A stretch of 58,319 nucleotides of DNA from CAG-390 sp964579135 (GTDB lineage Bacteria > Bacillota > Clostridia > Oscillospirales > CAG-272), in assembly GCA_964579135.1 (NCBI GenBank), contig CAZOFD010000009.1:1-58319 (forward strand). The letters run 5' to 3'. The position numbers were made by a program, and so were the translations under genes. The notes beneath the pieces are model-generated. The model had not been told where the DNA came from, did no database searches, and saw only the letters and a list, made by a program, of their open reading frames with translations. Numbering within the stretch: position 1 is the stretch's first letter; each line of letters begins with the position of its first letter. Of this stretch, positions 16,128 to 24,563 are shown piece after piece.

Positions 16128-16682
16128 ATGAATATTTGGCATGACATAGATCCCGCTTTGATCACCCCGACCGACTTTTCCGCACTTGTAGAGATATCGA
16201 AGGGCAGCAAATGCAAATATGAACTTGACAAGCAAACGGGACTCTTGCGTCTCGATCGCGTGCTTTATACCTCCACGCATTACCCCGCGAATTACGGTTT
16301 TATTCCGCGCACCTATGCCGACGACGGCGACCCGCTCGACGTCCTTATCATCAATGCGGAGCCGATAGTGCCGATGACGCTCGTTCAGGTGTATCCTATC
16401 GGCGTTATGCGTATGATAGACGGCGGCAGACTTGACGACAAGATTATAGCCGTATCTTTCTCGGACCCCAACTATAACAGTTGCCGCTCGATAGACGATC
16501 TTCCGCCGCATATATTCGACGAGATAATGCATTTCTTTACCGTTTACAAACAACTCGAAAACAAGCAGACCGCCGTGCGCGAGCTGTATACCGCGCCTTT
16601 TGCGGAAAAGATAATAGCCGCGTCGATCGCAAGTTACGAGGAAAAATTCGGCAAAAAGCAAAACTCGGCGTTGCCTTTGTAA
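16128..16682 (+). CDS. ppa: inorganic pyrophosphatase, family I
   Basis: A 184-residue soluble enzyme that hydrolyses pyrophosphate to phosphate and pulls biosynthetic reactions forward. Family I landmarks are clear: the Lys-rich start of the active site (EISKGSKCKYELDKQTG), YPANYGFIPRTYADDGDPLDVLI with the metal-binding aspartates, and a later DDKIIAV segment. Length fits the bacterial type. GGAGGAAG stands just before ATG. The DJ-1 family gene follows after 11 bp. Confidence 0.95.
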   Translation: MNIWHDIDPALITPTDFSALVEISKGSKCKYELDKQTGLLRLDRVLYTSTHYPANYGFIPRTYADDGDPLDVLIINAEPIVPMTLVQVYPIGVMRMIDGGRLDDKIIAVSFSDPNYNSCRSIDDLPPHIFDEIMHFFTVYKQLENKQTAVRELYTAPFAEKIIAASIASYEEKFGKKQNSALPL

Positions 16683-16693
16683 AGGGGAGCGAG

Positions 16694-17254
16694 ATGGTAT
16701 ATATGTTTTTGGCTGACGGCTTTGAGGAGACGGAGGCGCTGTGCCCGCTCGACCTTTTGCGGCGGGCGAATATAGACGTGCTTACCGTAGGCGTCGGCAA
16801 AAAATGCATTACGGGAGCCCACGGGATAAGCGTAACGGCGGATATCGGCGAGCAAGAGTTTTTACAAAGGCTCGACGGGAGTGGCGAGGACGATCTGCGC
16901 GGGATAGTATTGCCGGGCGGAATGCCGGGAACCGCCAATCTTAACGCGTCGCCGACGGTCAGACGCGCGATAGACGCCTCGCACGCCTCGGGCGCGGCGA
17001 TATGCGCCATATGCGCGGCTCCGTCGATCCTCGGCGGACTCGGGTTGCTGCGTGGGCGGCGCGCGGTATGCTTCCCCGGCTTTGAGCAAACGCTCGAGGG
17101 GGCGATACCCGGCGGCACGAGGGTGTGCCGCGACGGGAATATCATAACGGCTGTCGGAATGGGAGCGGCTTTGGAGTTCGGGCTCGAGATAGTGGCGTTT
17201 TTTTGCGGCGAGGGCGAAATGCGTCGTCTGCAAAGCGCGGTCTTGGCGCCTTAA
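16694..17254 (+). CDS. DJ-1/PfpI family protein (YajL/ThiJ-like)
   Basis: A 186-residue cytoplasmic protein with the DJ-1 fold. The acidic residue of the active site lies in FEETEALCPLDLLRRA, and the nucleophile elbow is AICAICAAPSILG with the reactive Cys. YajL-type members repair glyoxal-modified proteins or act as chaperones; ThiJ was an older name and no thiamine role is proven. The start is set by AAGGGGAG, 3-4 bp before ATG 16694. It is co-directional with ppa. Confidence 0.88.
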   Translation: MVYMFLADGFEETEALCPLDLLRRANIDVLTVGVGKKCITGAHGISVTADIGEQEFLQRLDGSGEDDLRGIVLPGGMPGTANLNASPTVRRAIDASHASGAAICAICAAPSILGGLGLLRGRRAVCFPGFEQTLEGAIPGGTRVCRDGNIITAVGMGAALEFGLEIVAFFCGEGEMRRLQSAVLAP

Positions 17255-17283
17255 ACGCTCGGGCGCGAATTTTGGCAGCGAAC

Positions 17284-17323
17284 AAAAGGCTCGCAAAGTT
17301 TGTTGCGAGCGTCGAAATCGATG
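17284..17323 (+). promoter_or_regulatory. ribosome-binding site bridged by a hairpin (CPBP protease)
   Basis: AAAAGG (17284-17289) is the only Shine-Dalgarno-like sequence. An 8-bp perfect hairpin follows (GCTCGCAA 17289-17296 with TTGCGAGC 17303-17310, 6-nt loop), then 10 nt, then ATG 17321. Folding of the hairpin would bring the SD within normal distance of the start codon. Confidence 0.6.
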
Positions 17324-18313
17324 AATCAAAAAATGAAATCTAACTTACCGAGCGGTCGGAAAAGAAAGACGGATCCCGCGATGACGGCACCGCTTGTCGC
17401 GGCGGCGGTGTTTTTGCTGCTGTTGCTGACGAGATTTGTCGACCCCGCGCTTATCACGCGAGATAACGAATACGTTCTTTCGGTCGTTTTGCAATTGATG
17501 ATCTTTTTGATACCGGCAACGGTATATATGAAGCTCGCGGGGACGTCTCTCGCCGACCTTAAACTTTCGCCCGTCGGCATAAATCATATTTTGCTCGTTA
17601 TATCGGCATCTCTTGCGGTTTCGGCGGGGACTTTCCTTTTGGATTATGCCGCGGAGGGGTACGGAGCTATAAGCCGCCCCTACGACCTTTACGGGATATT
17701 CGTTTCGAAGAACGACGGCGGCGTCGGTTCCGGTGCGTATCTCGCCCTTGCTTATGCCGCGATACCCGCTTTTTGCGAAGAGCTGGTGTTCAGGGGGCTT
17801 TTGTGTTCGGAGTACGAGAAAAAGGGCGTGTTTGCAGCCGTATTTATGCCCGCTTTGTTTTTTGCCATGATGCACTTCGAGGCGCCTCGCTTCTTTTCGT
17901 TCTTTTTCGCGGGGGTTATGCTCTCGCTTACGGCGTATGCCGCGCGATCGATCTTTGCCTCGATGACGGTGCACTTTATTTGCAATATGATATCCGTGTT
18001 CGGCGTAAAATATTTGCAAACGCTGTACGATCTCGGCGGAGGGGAACTTTTCGTTTTTATCGTTACTGTGATATTTTTGTTTTCTTCGTTCGTGTTTGCC
18101 GCAGAATGTGCGCGGCTTTATCGCGCGTACTCGGCGAAAGGGGCGTATTCGCCGACGGAAGCATACAAAGTGCGGCGTTCAGCGCGGCGCGAGGATTCAG
18201 CGATAGCGAAAATAGCCGGTGCGCATCCTGCGGTGGCAGATGCCGTGCAGGCGCTCTTCGCTCCTGCGGCGATTGCGGTATACGTGTTATTTGCAATCGG
18301 CGTTTTGATATGA
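17321..18313 (+). CDS. CPBP family intramembrane metalloprotease (Abi/CAAX type)
   Basis: A 330-residue multi-pass membrane protein with about eight hydrophobic segments. It carries the glutamate motif AFCEELVFRGLLCSEYEKKG (EExxxR), a second motif FFAMMHFEAPRFF and a later HFICN, the metal-site layout of CPBP proteases. Such enzymes cleave within membranes; some process peptides or prenylated proteins, but the substrate here is unknown. ATG 17321 is preferred because of the hairpin-spaced AAAAGG before it; ATG 17333 is an alternative. It lies 66 bp after the DJ-1 family gene and just before mltG. Confidence 0.85.
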   Translation: MNQKMKSNLPSGRKRKTDPAMTAPLVAAAVFLLLLLTRFVDPALITRDNEYVLSVVLQLMIFLIPATVYMKLAGTSLADLKLSPVGINHILLVISASLAVSAGTFLLDYAAEGYGAISRPYDLYGIFVSKNDGGVGSGAYLALAYAAIPAFCEELVFRGLLCSEYEKKGVFAAVFMPALFFAMMHFEAPRFFSFFFAGVMLSLTAYAARSIFASMTVHFICNMISVFGVKYLQTLYDLGGGELFVFIVTVIFLFSSFVFAAECARLYRAYSAKGAYSPTEAYKVRRSARREDSAIAKIAGAHPAVADAVQALFAPAAIAVYVLFAIGVLI

Positions 18314-18368
18314 CGTTCGAGATCGCCGCGTGCGGCTTTACGGTAACGGGAGGATAACGTTAATAAAT

Positions 18369-19673
18369 ATGAGATCGGAAAGATTCGGTAAATTTATATC
18401 CGACGTTAAGGACGCGATTGCCGTCCGAAACGGAAAAAAAACGGAACAAAAAAAGGAAAAAGAAAAATACGACAACGAAAAGATAGGCGGCTACACGCGT
18501 GAGCAATATTCCGAAGCCGTGACCGCGCTCGATCCGCCGCAAAACGACGATTTTTTCGCGGATTGCAAAATGACGGAGACCGAAAGCTCGATCGTTGCCG
18601 TGGTCAAAGCTATCGTATATATATCCGTTATCGTTGCCGCGGCGGGACTTATGGCGTATTTTATCATAACTTGCGCCAACGACGTTTTTGCCTTTATCAA
18701 GGACGATACCGCAGTTGAGGTGGAGATCCCCGAGGGGGCGTTGTCCGACGATCTCGCGCAGATTCTCGGAGACGCCGAGGTGATAAAGTATCCGTGGCTT
18801 TTTAAGATATATGCGAAGCTGAAAGGCGTGGACGGTCCGAACGGGTACTCTTTCGTCGCCGGCAAATATACCGTTGACGGTATGATGAATTACGACGAGC
18901 TGTTTCTCGCTTTCGTCAAAACGTCGTCAAGCACCGTCGTACGAATAACGATACCCGAGGGATACACGGTCGACGATATAATCGAGCTTTTTCTCGCCAA
19001 CGGCATCGGTACGCGCGAGGGCTTCGTCGACGCGATAAACAATTATGATTACGAGGGATACGATTATATCGACGAGATCGATATGACGGGCAGATACTAT
19101 CGCCTTGAGGGTTATCTTTACCCGGATACCTACGAGTTTTACACGGGTAAGAGCGAGCCGTATTATATCTACAAATTGCTTGACAGATTCGATAACATAA
19201 TCAAAACGAACAACGTTATCGAGAACGCAAAAGCGGCTGGTATGACGCTTGACGAGGCGCTGACGATAGCCTCGATTATAGAAAAAGAAGCGTATTATAT
19301 AAACGATTACGGTACGGTTTCCTCCGTTATCCACAACAGACTGAAAGATTCGAAAAATTATCCGTGCCTTGAGGTCGACTGCGCCACGCTTTACGCAATG
19401 TCTTGCGAGAGCGGCGAAAAGATCACGGACCACGATATGACTTTCGACAGTCCGTACAACACGTATATGTACGAGGGACTCCCCCCGGGACCGATATGCA
19501 ACCCCACCGCGACCTCCGTCAATTGCGCCGTTTTTCCGAGCAAAACGAGTTATTATTATTTCGTTTGCGACGTTAAGGGCGTTGCCTCGGACGGCGTGCC
19601 GAACACCATCCTTTGGGCGAAGACCTACGCACAGCATAAGAAAAATATCGAAAAAATAGCGGCGGCGAGCTGA
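18369..19673 (+). CDS. mltG: endolytic murein transglycosylase MltG (YceG-like)
   Basis: A 434-residue membrane-anchored lytic transglycosylase that cuts nascent glycan strands and so sets their length. Residues 1-65 are cytoplasmic and very charged, and 78-101 form the membrane anchor. A LysM-like subdomain (about 115-190) precedes the YceG catalytic domain, with catalytic Glu305 in IASIIEKEAY and RLEGYLYPDTYEF near 245. The only good ribosome site, GGAGG at 18350-18354, is 14 bp before ATG 18369; the spacing is long. Confidence 0.92.
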   Translation: MRSERFGKFISDVKDAIAVRNGKKTEQKKEKEKYDNEKIGGYTREQYSEAVTALDPPQNDDFFADCKMTETESSIVAVVKAIVYISVIVAAAGLMAYFIITCANDVFAFIKDDTAVEVEIPEGALSDDLAQILGDAEVIKYPWLFKIYAKLKGVDGPNGYSFVAGKYTVDGMMNYDELFLAFVKTSSSTVVRITIPEGYTVDDIIELFLANGIGTREGFVDAINNYDYEGYDYIDEIDMTGRYYRLEGYLYPDTYEFYTGKSEPYYIYKLLDRFDNIIKTNNVIENAKAAGMTLDEALTIASIIEKEAYYINDYGTVSSVIHNRLKDSKNYPCLEVDCATLYAMSCESGEKITDHDMTFDSPYNTYMYEGLPPGPICNPTATSVNCAVFPSKTSYYYFVCDVKGVASDGVPNTILWAKTYAQHKKNIEKIAAAS

Positions 19674-19820
19674 GGCAAACCGCATTTCGGCGCGATAGAA
19701 GTCTGCGATGCGCTTTAGGAGTTGCTTGGTGCACGACGGGTTCGCTGCCGCGCGGCGAAACTTTTGCTCCGTGTAAGCACGCGACGTCGCGCGACGCTCC
19801 TGCCGCGCGAGGACACGAAT

Positions 19821-19856
19821 AAAAAGCCTTGAAAGCGAGTGCTTTCAAGGCTTTTT
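19821..19856. terminator. bidirectional intrinsic terminator
   Basis: AAAAAGCCTTGAAAGC pairs perfectly with GCTTTCAAGGCTTTTT around GAGT. It lies between the convergent mltG (+) and murQ (-) genes and serves both. Confidence 0.92.
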
Positions 19857-19937
19857 CGTTTTCGGATTCACGGAGATCCCGCGTGCGGCGTATAAATTTT
19901 GATATAGGAGACGCCGTGTGTCAACGGGCGCGGCGTA

Positions 19938-20753
19938 TTATTTTTTTGCTCCGTATGCCTCGGCGGCGCGGCGAATGTTCCATTCGTTCTCTTCGAGGAG
20001 TTTTTCGCTCTCCGCCTCCGTGATGCTGCAGATCTCGCAAAGGATATTTATCACTCTGCGGCGCAATTTAAGGTTGGAGGGGCGCAGGTTTATCATCATA
20101 TTTTCGTATACTCGCCCTGTCTTTATCATAGCGGAGGTGGATATCATATTGAGTACCATTTTGTGTGCGCTGCCCGCTTTCATACGCGACGAGCCCGTTA
20201 TTACCTCGGCGCCGGTGTCGGTCACTATCGTGATATCCGCCTTTTCCGTTATCGGCGAGCCTGCGTTGCTTGTAAGCGCGACGGTCGTGCCGCCGAGTTC
20301 TTTTGCCGCCTCGAGTGCGCCTATAACGTATGCCGCGCCTCCCGCGACGGATATGCCCACGATAACGTCACCGGCACGGAAGCCGGCTTTTTCGACGTCG
20401 GCGCGCCCGTTTTGCGCCTTGTCCTCGGCGTTTTCGCTGGCGGCAACGAGACATTCGTACCCGCCTGCGATTATCCCCGTTACGAGAGAGGGGTCAACGC
20501 CGAAAGTCGGCGGGCACTCGGAAGCGTCAAGTACGCCGAGCCTGCCGGAGGTGCCGGCACCGATATAAAAGAGCCTACCGCCCCGCGTCATAGATTCGGT
20601 TACGGCGTCTATCGCGAGGACTATGCTCGGCAACGCCTCTTCGACGGCTTTTGCGGCGTTAAAGTTCTCGTCCGACATTACTTTCGCCATTTCGTACGTC
20701 GACATTCGGTCGATATGCATAGAGCGCGGGTTGCGCATTTCCGTTTTTAACAT
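19938..20753 (-). CDS. murQ: N-acetylmuramic acid 6-phosphate etherase MurQ
   Basis: A 271-residue cytoplasmic enzyme that removes lactate from MurNAc-6-phosphate to give GlcNAc-6-phosphate during cell-wall recycling. The SIS sugar-phosphate domain is plain: GGRLFYIGAGTSGRLGVLDASECPPTFG, then the conserved GSSRMKAGSAHKMVLNM stretch. The C-terminal helical part (about 215-271) resembles a UBA-like bundle. It begins 1 bp after the kinase gene's stop, with CGGAGA inside that gene as ribosome site. The pairing with a sugar kinase makes a recycling pathway; NagA (33148-34308) would take its product further. Confidence 0.95.
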   Translation of the reverse strand: MLKTEMRNPRSMHIDRMSTYEMAKVMSDENFNAAKAVEEALPSIVLAIDAVTESMTRGGRLFYIGAGTSGRLGVLDASECPPTFGVDPSLVTGIIAGGYECLVAASENAEDKAQNGRADVEKAGFRAGDVIVGISVAGGAAYVIGALEAAKELGGTTVALTSNAGSPITEKADITIVTDTGAEVITGSSRMKAGSAHKMVLNMISTSAMIKTGRVYENMMINLRPSNLKLRRRVINILCEICSITEAESEKLLEENEWNIRRAAEAYGAKK

Positions 20754-20754
20754 C

Positions 20755-21663
20755 TTATTCGTTCTCCGTGAAGTTTTTATAGTTTTGCCAAAGGCGTTCG
20801 ATCGTCGCGTCGCAGGGGGCACCGAGCGCCTCGGCTGCGGCTCCGATTATTTGCGGTATACGGTTTATGCGCACGTCGCAATTCGTAAGGCGCCAAAGGT
20901 GAGAGAGGAGCTGCTCGCCGTTTGCGGTAAGCCCCCCCGAGAGCCAAACGGGCAGGGCGTTTTTCGGCATTGCCGCGAGTATCGCCGCGGCGCTCTCGCC
21001 GCAGGCGTGCGCGAGGATGTCGCGTGCGGTCGGGTCGCCCTCGTCTATCGCGCGAAAAACTATCGGCGCAAGCGCGGCTATACCGTCAACCCCGGATTTG
21101 TAAACGGCGGGTATGGCTGAACGCACGGAGCCGTTGAAGCGCGCTTTTATCATCTCGCAAAGGGGCGACGGCGGGCGTATACCGTCTTCGGCTGCGAGTG
21201 CGGCGCGCAGTGCGCCGCGCCCGAGCGTGTAGCCGCAGACGCCCTCGTCAAGCAGATATCCCCAACCGCTCGAAACGGTAACGGCAGTGCCCCGCTTCAG
21301 AAATACCGCGCACCCCGTGCCGCAGATAACGCCGACGTGGTCCGACACATGGGTCGCCGCAAGATTTGATATGTCTCCGCGCACGCGGATATCGTCAAGC
21401 GACGTCTCCGCTTTGATTGCGCAGGCGAGCTTTTCGGCTACGGGCGGCGCGGCGCAACCCGCGATGCCTGCGAATATCCTGCTCGGCGCGCCGTAGCGCG
21501 ACGTGATTTCGCGTATCCCGCCGACAAGAGTATTTACGGCTTTGTCAAACCCGACGCTGTTCGGATTCGTAGCCGACAATATCCGCCTGTCCGCTATCTT
21601 AAGATCTTCGTTAAACAAAAGGAATTCGGTCTTGGTACCGCCGCCGTCAATTCCGAGAAACAT
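20755..21663 (-). CDS. murK: BadF/BadG family kinase, probably MurNAc/GlcNAc kinase
   Basis: A 302-residue ASKHA-fold kinase. The N-terminal phosphate loop is FLGIDGGGTKTEFLLF, phosphate 2 is VICGTGCAVF and the adenosine motif WLSGGL lies near 265. The family includes bacterial GlcNAc kinases and clostridial MurK, which phosphorylates MurNAc and GlcNAc at C6. Direct coupling to murQ supports MurNAc as the substrate; the specificity is inferred. AAGGAG stands 6-7 bp before the ATG. It follows dus after 3 bp. Confidence 0.82.
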   Translation of the reverse strand: MFLGIDGGGTKTEFLLFNEDLKIADRRILSATNPNSVGFDKAVNTLVGGIREITSRYGAPSRIFAGIAGCAAPPVAEKLACAIKAETSLDDIRVRGDISNLAATHVSDHVGVICGTGCAVFLKRGTAVTVSSGWGYLLDEGVCGYTLGRGALRAALAAEDGIRPPSPLCEMIKARFNGSVRSAIPAVYKSGVDGIAALAPIVFRAIDEGDPTARDILAHACGESAAAILAAMPKNALPVWLSGGLTANGEQLLSHLWRLTNCDVRINRIPQIIGAAAEALGAPCDATIERLWQNYKNFTENE

Positions 21664-21666
21664 ATT

Positions 21667-22683
21667 TTACTCCTTCGTTTCGTTTTGGGGGCAGAGTGCG
21701 CGCACAAGTGCCGCTTCGGTTTCGGCGGCGGTTTTTGCCCTCATTATTTCCGCTCGTGCTTCGCCGGCGCCGCGTATTCCCTTGACGTAATGGGCAAGCG
21801 CGGATTTCGTTTCGGCAACGCCGCGCGCTTCGCCTTTGAATCTTACCGCGGCGCGCAACTGGCACAGCGCGGCGTCAAGGATCTCGTGCGCGGTAGGAAA
21901 GTGAAGCTCGCGCCCCTCGAGTTCGGCAGCGATCTGCGCGAATATCCAAGGGTTGCCGATCGCGCCGCGCCCGACGGCAACTCCGTCGCAGCCGGTCTCG
22001 CGCAGCATCCTCGAAGCGTCTGCGGCAGAGGAGACGTCGCCGTTGCCTATCAAAGGTATAGCAATACGCGCTCGCACCTCGCCGATGAGATCCGTCATAA
22101 TACCGGGGGTATAAAACTGTTCGCGCGTTCGTGCGTGCAGGCATATTGCGGAGGCGCCGCCGCTTTGCGCCGCGAGCGCACATTCCGCGGCGTTTATGCT
22201 GCTCTCGTCCCATCCGGCACGCAATTTTACCGTTATCGGCACGGTTGACGCTTTAACGGCGGCGGAAACGACGTCGTATATCAGCTCGGGGTTGCGCATA
22301 AGCGCCGCCCCCTCGCCGTTGGATACAATCTTTTTTACGGGGCAACCCATATTTATGTCCACGGCAAACGGCAATTTGCCGCAAAAGCCTTTGCGCTCTC
22401 CGGTGGAAACGAGTTTGGCGGCTTCCGCAATAAACTCGGGGCTCGAGCCGAAAAGTTGAACGGAAACGGGGATCCCCTCGTCTATCACCGAAAGCTCGGA
22501 CGTTTTTTGCGCGGAGCTGTTTTTTGAGTTTTGTTCGTAGACCAGCGCTTTCGCCGACACCATTTCGGTAACGGCGAATTCGGCGCCGTGAGCGGCGCAA
22601 AGGGCGCGCATGGCTCTGTCCGAATATCCTGCCATAGGGGCAAGCATAAGTCCGTGTTTAAATTCGTTGTTTCCGATCTTCAT
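21667..22683 (-). CDS. dus: tRNA-dihydrouridine synthase (DusB-like)
   Basis: A 338-residue FMN enzyme that reduces uridines in tRNA to dihydrouridine. The TIM-barrel begins with LMLAPMAGYSDRAMRALC. DINMGCPVKKIVSNGEGAAL holds the catalytic Cys in GCP, and VTVKLRAGWD and IPLIGNGDVSSAADA form the FMN phosphate site. The C-terminal helical domain is present. The start at 22683 matches the family and lies right at the predicted transcription start, so the mRNA appears leaderless. Firmicutes often place dus alone or before lysS; here it heads the murK-murQ operon, an unexpected pairing. Confidence 0.93.
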   Translation of the reverse strand: MKIGNNEFKHGLMLAPMAGYSDRAMRALCAAHGAEFAVTEMVSAKALVYEQNSKNSSAQKTSELSVIDEGIPVSVQLFGSSPEFIAEAAKLVSTGERKGFCGKLPFAVDINMGCPVKKIVSNGEGAALMRNPELIYDVVSAAVKASTVPITVKLRAGWDESSINAAECALAAQSGGASAICLHARTREQFYTPGIMTDLIGEVRARIAIPLIGNGDVSSAADASRMLRETGCDGVAVGRGAIGNPWIFAQIAAELEGRELHFPTAHEILDAALCQLRAAVRFKGEARGVAETKSALAHYVKGIRGAGEARAEIMRAKTAAETEAALVRALCPQNETKE

Positions 22684-22690
22684 AATAACA

Positions 22691-22719
22691 ATGATACCAC
22701 AATCTCCGAGCTCAGTCAA
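22691..22719 (-). promoter_or_regulatory. promoter of the dus-murK-murQ operon, leaderless
   Basis: On the - strand TTGACT (22719-22714), 17-bp spacer, TATCAT (22696-22691). The expected start of transcription is at about 22684, one base from the ATG at 22683. No Shine-Dalgarno sequence exists. Confidence 0.75.
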
Positions 22720-22820
22720 GCAAAAAACGCTCATTCCGCCGCAGCGGCACTCGCGCGGCACGGCATAGACGCGAGCGCGGCGTAATATATATAAAAAAAC
22801 GATTTGCAAGGAGGCGCACC

Positions 22821-23342
22821 TTGGAAAAATACGAACCTAAATGCGAAAAAATACGCGTTTTTCACGGCGACGGAGTTTTGGTGGGGCATACGCGGATCGT
22901 TTTCGTTCCGTGCTATGGTAACGACGCGGCAAACGAGACGGCGGCGTCGATAGTATCGGCGTGCACGGAGTTTGCGCACGGCTCTTTCAAAGCGCTCGCT
23001 TTGAGGGCGTACGAGAACGACGCGAACCCGAAAAAGCGATTTGCCTTCGTTCCTTTTCGCTATTCGCTCTCCGTGAGGTGTACGTCGCGCGGAGACGGCG
23101 CGACGGAGGTGCTTGCCGAGGCGCTCCTATCGCGCGGAGGCGAAACGCTTGATCGGGGACGTGTCGGCGAGGTGGTTTTGGCGGACGGAACCCTTGCCGT
23201 GCCGCGCTTTGCGCGATCGGGCGACGTGATTTTTGTAACGCCTCGCGGCGTTATAGCCGCAAAACGAAAGGCGAGCGCGGGGAGTGGCGACGCTCGGCAA
23301 TCAAGACGTAAAAATCGGCATAGCGGCGCTCCGAATGAATAA
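22821..23342 (+). CDS. conserved-looking protein of unknown function, TTG start
   Basis: A 173-residue protein that I do not recognise. It has no signal peptide or membrane segment. The first 120 residues mix beta and helical stretches (KIRVFHGDGVLVGHTRIVFVPCYGNDAAN). The last 25 are basic and probably disordered. The start is taken at TTG 22821 because AAGGAGG lies 7 bp before it and no ATG follows nearby. It is divergent from dus and 76 bp before the DUF378 gene. Confidence 0.65.
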   Translation: MEKYEPKCEKIRVFHGDGVLVGHTRIVFVPCYGNDAANETAASIVSACTEFAHGSFKALALRAYENDANPKKRFAFVPFRYSLSVRCTSRGDGATEVLAEALLSRGGETLDRGRVGEVVLADGTLAVPRFARSGDVIFVTPRGVIAAKRKASAGSGDARQSRRKNRHSGAPNE

Positions 23343-23418
23343 ATTGCGATTTTTGCGGCAATAATGCTGATAGTCGCATACTTGTGTGTGCAAATCTTGA
23401 TGGAGGACCGAAAAAAGG

Positions 23419-23631
23419 ATGATTATGGACAGGATCGCTCTTATCGTGAGCATAATAGGCGCCTTGAATTGGGGCGGAATCGGGCTTTTTAAGTTCGATA
23501 CCGTGGCGTGGATATGCGGAGGGCAAGAGAGCATATGGGCTCGTATTATTTACACCGTTGTCGGACTGGCGGGAATATGGTGTATCTCGCTTTTGTTCCG
23601 CGAACGAAACGACGCGAGGAGCGCGGATTGA
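23419..23631 (+). CDS. DUF378 small membrane protein (YuzA-like)
   Basis: A 70-residue protein with two hydrophobic segments (about 5-25 and 38-58). The DUF378 signature RIALIVSIIGALNWGGIGLFKFD is plain, with a second segment IIYTVVGLAGIW. The family is common in Firmicutes and of unknown function. ATG 23419 and ATG 23425 are both possible; GGAGG at 23402-23406 and AAGG at 23415-23418 lie upstream. A terminator follows at once. Confidence 0.9.
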   Translation: MIMDRIALIVSIIGALNWGGIGLFKFDTVAWICGGQESIWARIIYTVVGLAGIWCISLLFRERNDARSAD

Positions 23632-23644
23632 CGGTGCCGACGCG

Positions 23645-23679
23645 AAAACGGGGACCCGCGAAAGCGGATCCCCGTTTTT
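23645..23679. terminator. intrinsic terminator
   Basis: AAAACGGGGA...CCGC pairs with GCGG...TCCCCGTTTTT (one mismatch pair inside). It lies between the DUF378 gene (+) and sigF (-) and serves both strands. Confidence 0.88.
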
Positions 23680-23690
23680 GTCTTCGAGGA

Positions 23691-24440
23691 CTATTTTAGC
23701 AGTTCGTTGCGCAAAAACAGCACTATCTTTTTTTCCTCGCGTGATATTTTGACTTGGGTCAGCCCGAGCAGCTCGGCTGTTTTTTGCTGCGTCAAATCTC
23801 TGTAATACCGTAGGATCGTTATCCTGCGCCAAAGCGGCGGCATAGTTTTTATAAGCTGAGCCAAGGCTATTTTGTCGCGTGCCCGTTCTATTTCGAAAAG
23901 CCCTTCCTCGTTCTCTATACGGTCGCAGAGCGCCGACCCGTCGCCGTTCTCGTTTTGCCCGTCGGAAAGCGAGCGCACCGGCGACAATGCGTCGAGTGCG
24001 CAGGCGGCTTCCTCGCGGCTTACGCCGCAACGCGACGCAAGCTCGGAGAGCGTGGCTTCGCGCCCCGTACTCTCGAGTATCTCTTCTTGTGCGCGCATAA
24101 GTTCGCACGCAAGGCGCTTTACGGCACGTCCGACTTTTACGGGGCCGTCGTCGCGCAGGTGACGGCGAATTTCGCCCATTATAAGCGGAACGGCATAGGT
24201 GGAAAACGCCGTACCTCTCGACAGGTCGAACGATCTTACGGCTTTTATCATACCGATCGTTCCTATCTGTACAAGGTCGTCGAGTTCGCAGCCTCTTCCG
24301 CAAAATTTGAGGGCGATGCTGCGAACGAGCCCGACGTTTTCGCGCACGAGCTCCTCCGTTGCCGCGTCTGCGTCCGACGGGTCGTCGCTTTGTGCCCGCG
24401 CTATCATCGCACGATTTGCTTCAGCCAAAGACAGATCCAT
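23691..24440 (-). CDS. sigF: forespore sigma factor SigF (SpoIIAC)
   Basis: A 249-residue sigma-70 family factor that directs early forespore transcription. Region 2 (VRENVGLVRSIALKF; DDLVQIGTIGMIKAVRSFD), region 3 (GEIRRHLRDDGPVKVGR) and region 4 with its HTH (LTQQKTAELLGLTQVKISREEKK) are complete. SigG is the close paralogue, but position after spoIIAA and spoIIAB identifies SigF. An 8-bp hairpin (24507-24528) lies in the 123-bp gap to spoIIAB. GAAAGG 9 bp before ATG may be masked in a second hairpin (24451-24467) preceded by another SD (see the hairpin entry). Confidence 0.95.
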   Translation of the reverse strand: MDLSLAEANRAMIARAQSDDPSDADAATEELVRENVGLVRSIALKFCGRGCELDDLVQIGTIGMIKAVRSFDLSRGTAFSTYAVPLIMGEIRRHLRDDGPVKVGRAVKRLACELMRAQEEILESTGREATLSELASRCGVSREEAACALDALSPVRSLSDGQNENGDGSALCDRIENEEGLFEIERARDKIALAQLIKTMPPLWRRITILRYYRDLTQQKTAELLGLTQVKISREEKKIVLFLRNELLK

Positions 24441-24480
24441 TATATAAAGCCTTTCGTATTGCGAAAGCGTCCTTTTCCTC
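24438..24480 (-). promoter_or_regulatory. possible hairpin-bridged ribosome site of sigF
   Basis: On the mRNA an A/G-rich SD (GAGGAAAAGGA, 24480-24470) is followed by 2 nt, a 6-bp hairpin (CTTTCG/CGAAAG, 24467-24451), 10 nt and the start codon at 24440. The 3' arm itself contains GAAAGG, a second SD at ordinary distance. The hairpin could thus either bridge the first SD or mask the second. Confidence 0.4.
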
Positions 24481-24563
24481 CGCTTTGTGCTCGCGCATCC
24501 GACAGAGCACTCGGGCGTCGCCGAGTGCGTGAAATGCGGACGGTTTGCGGACGCTCCGTAACG

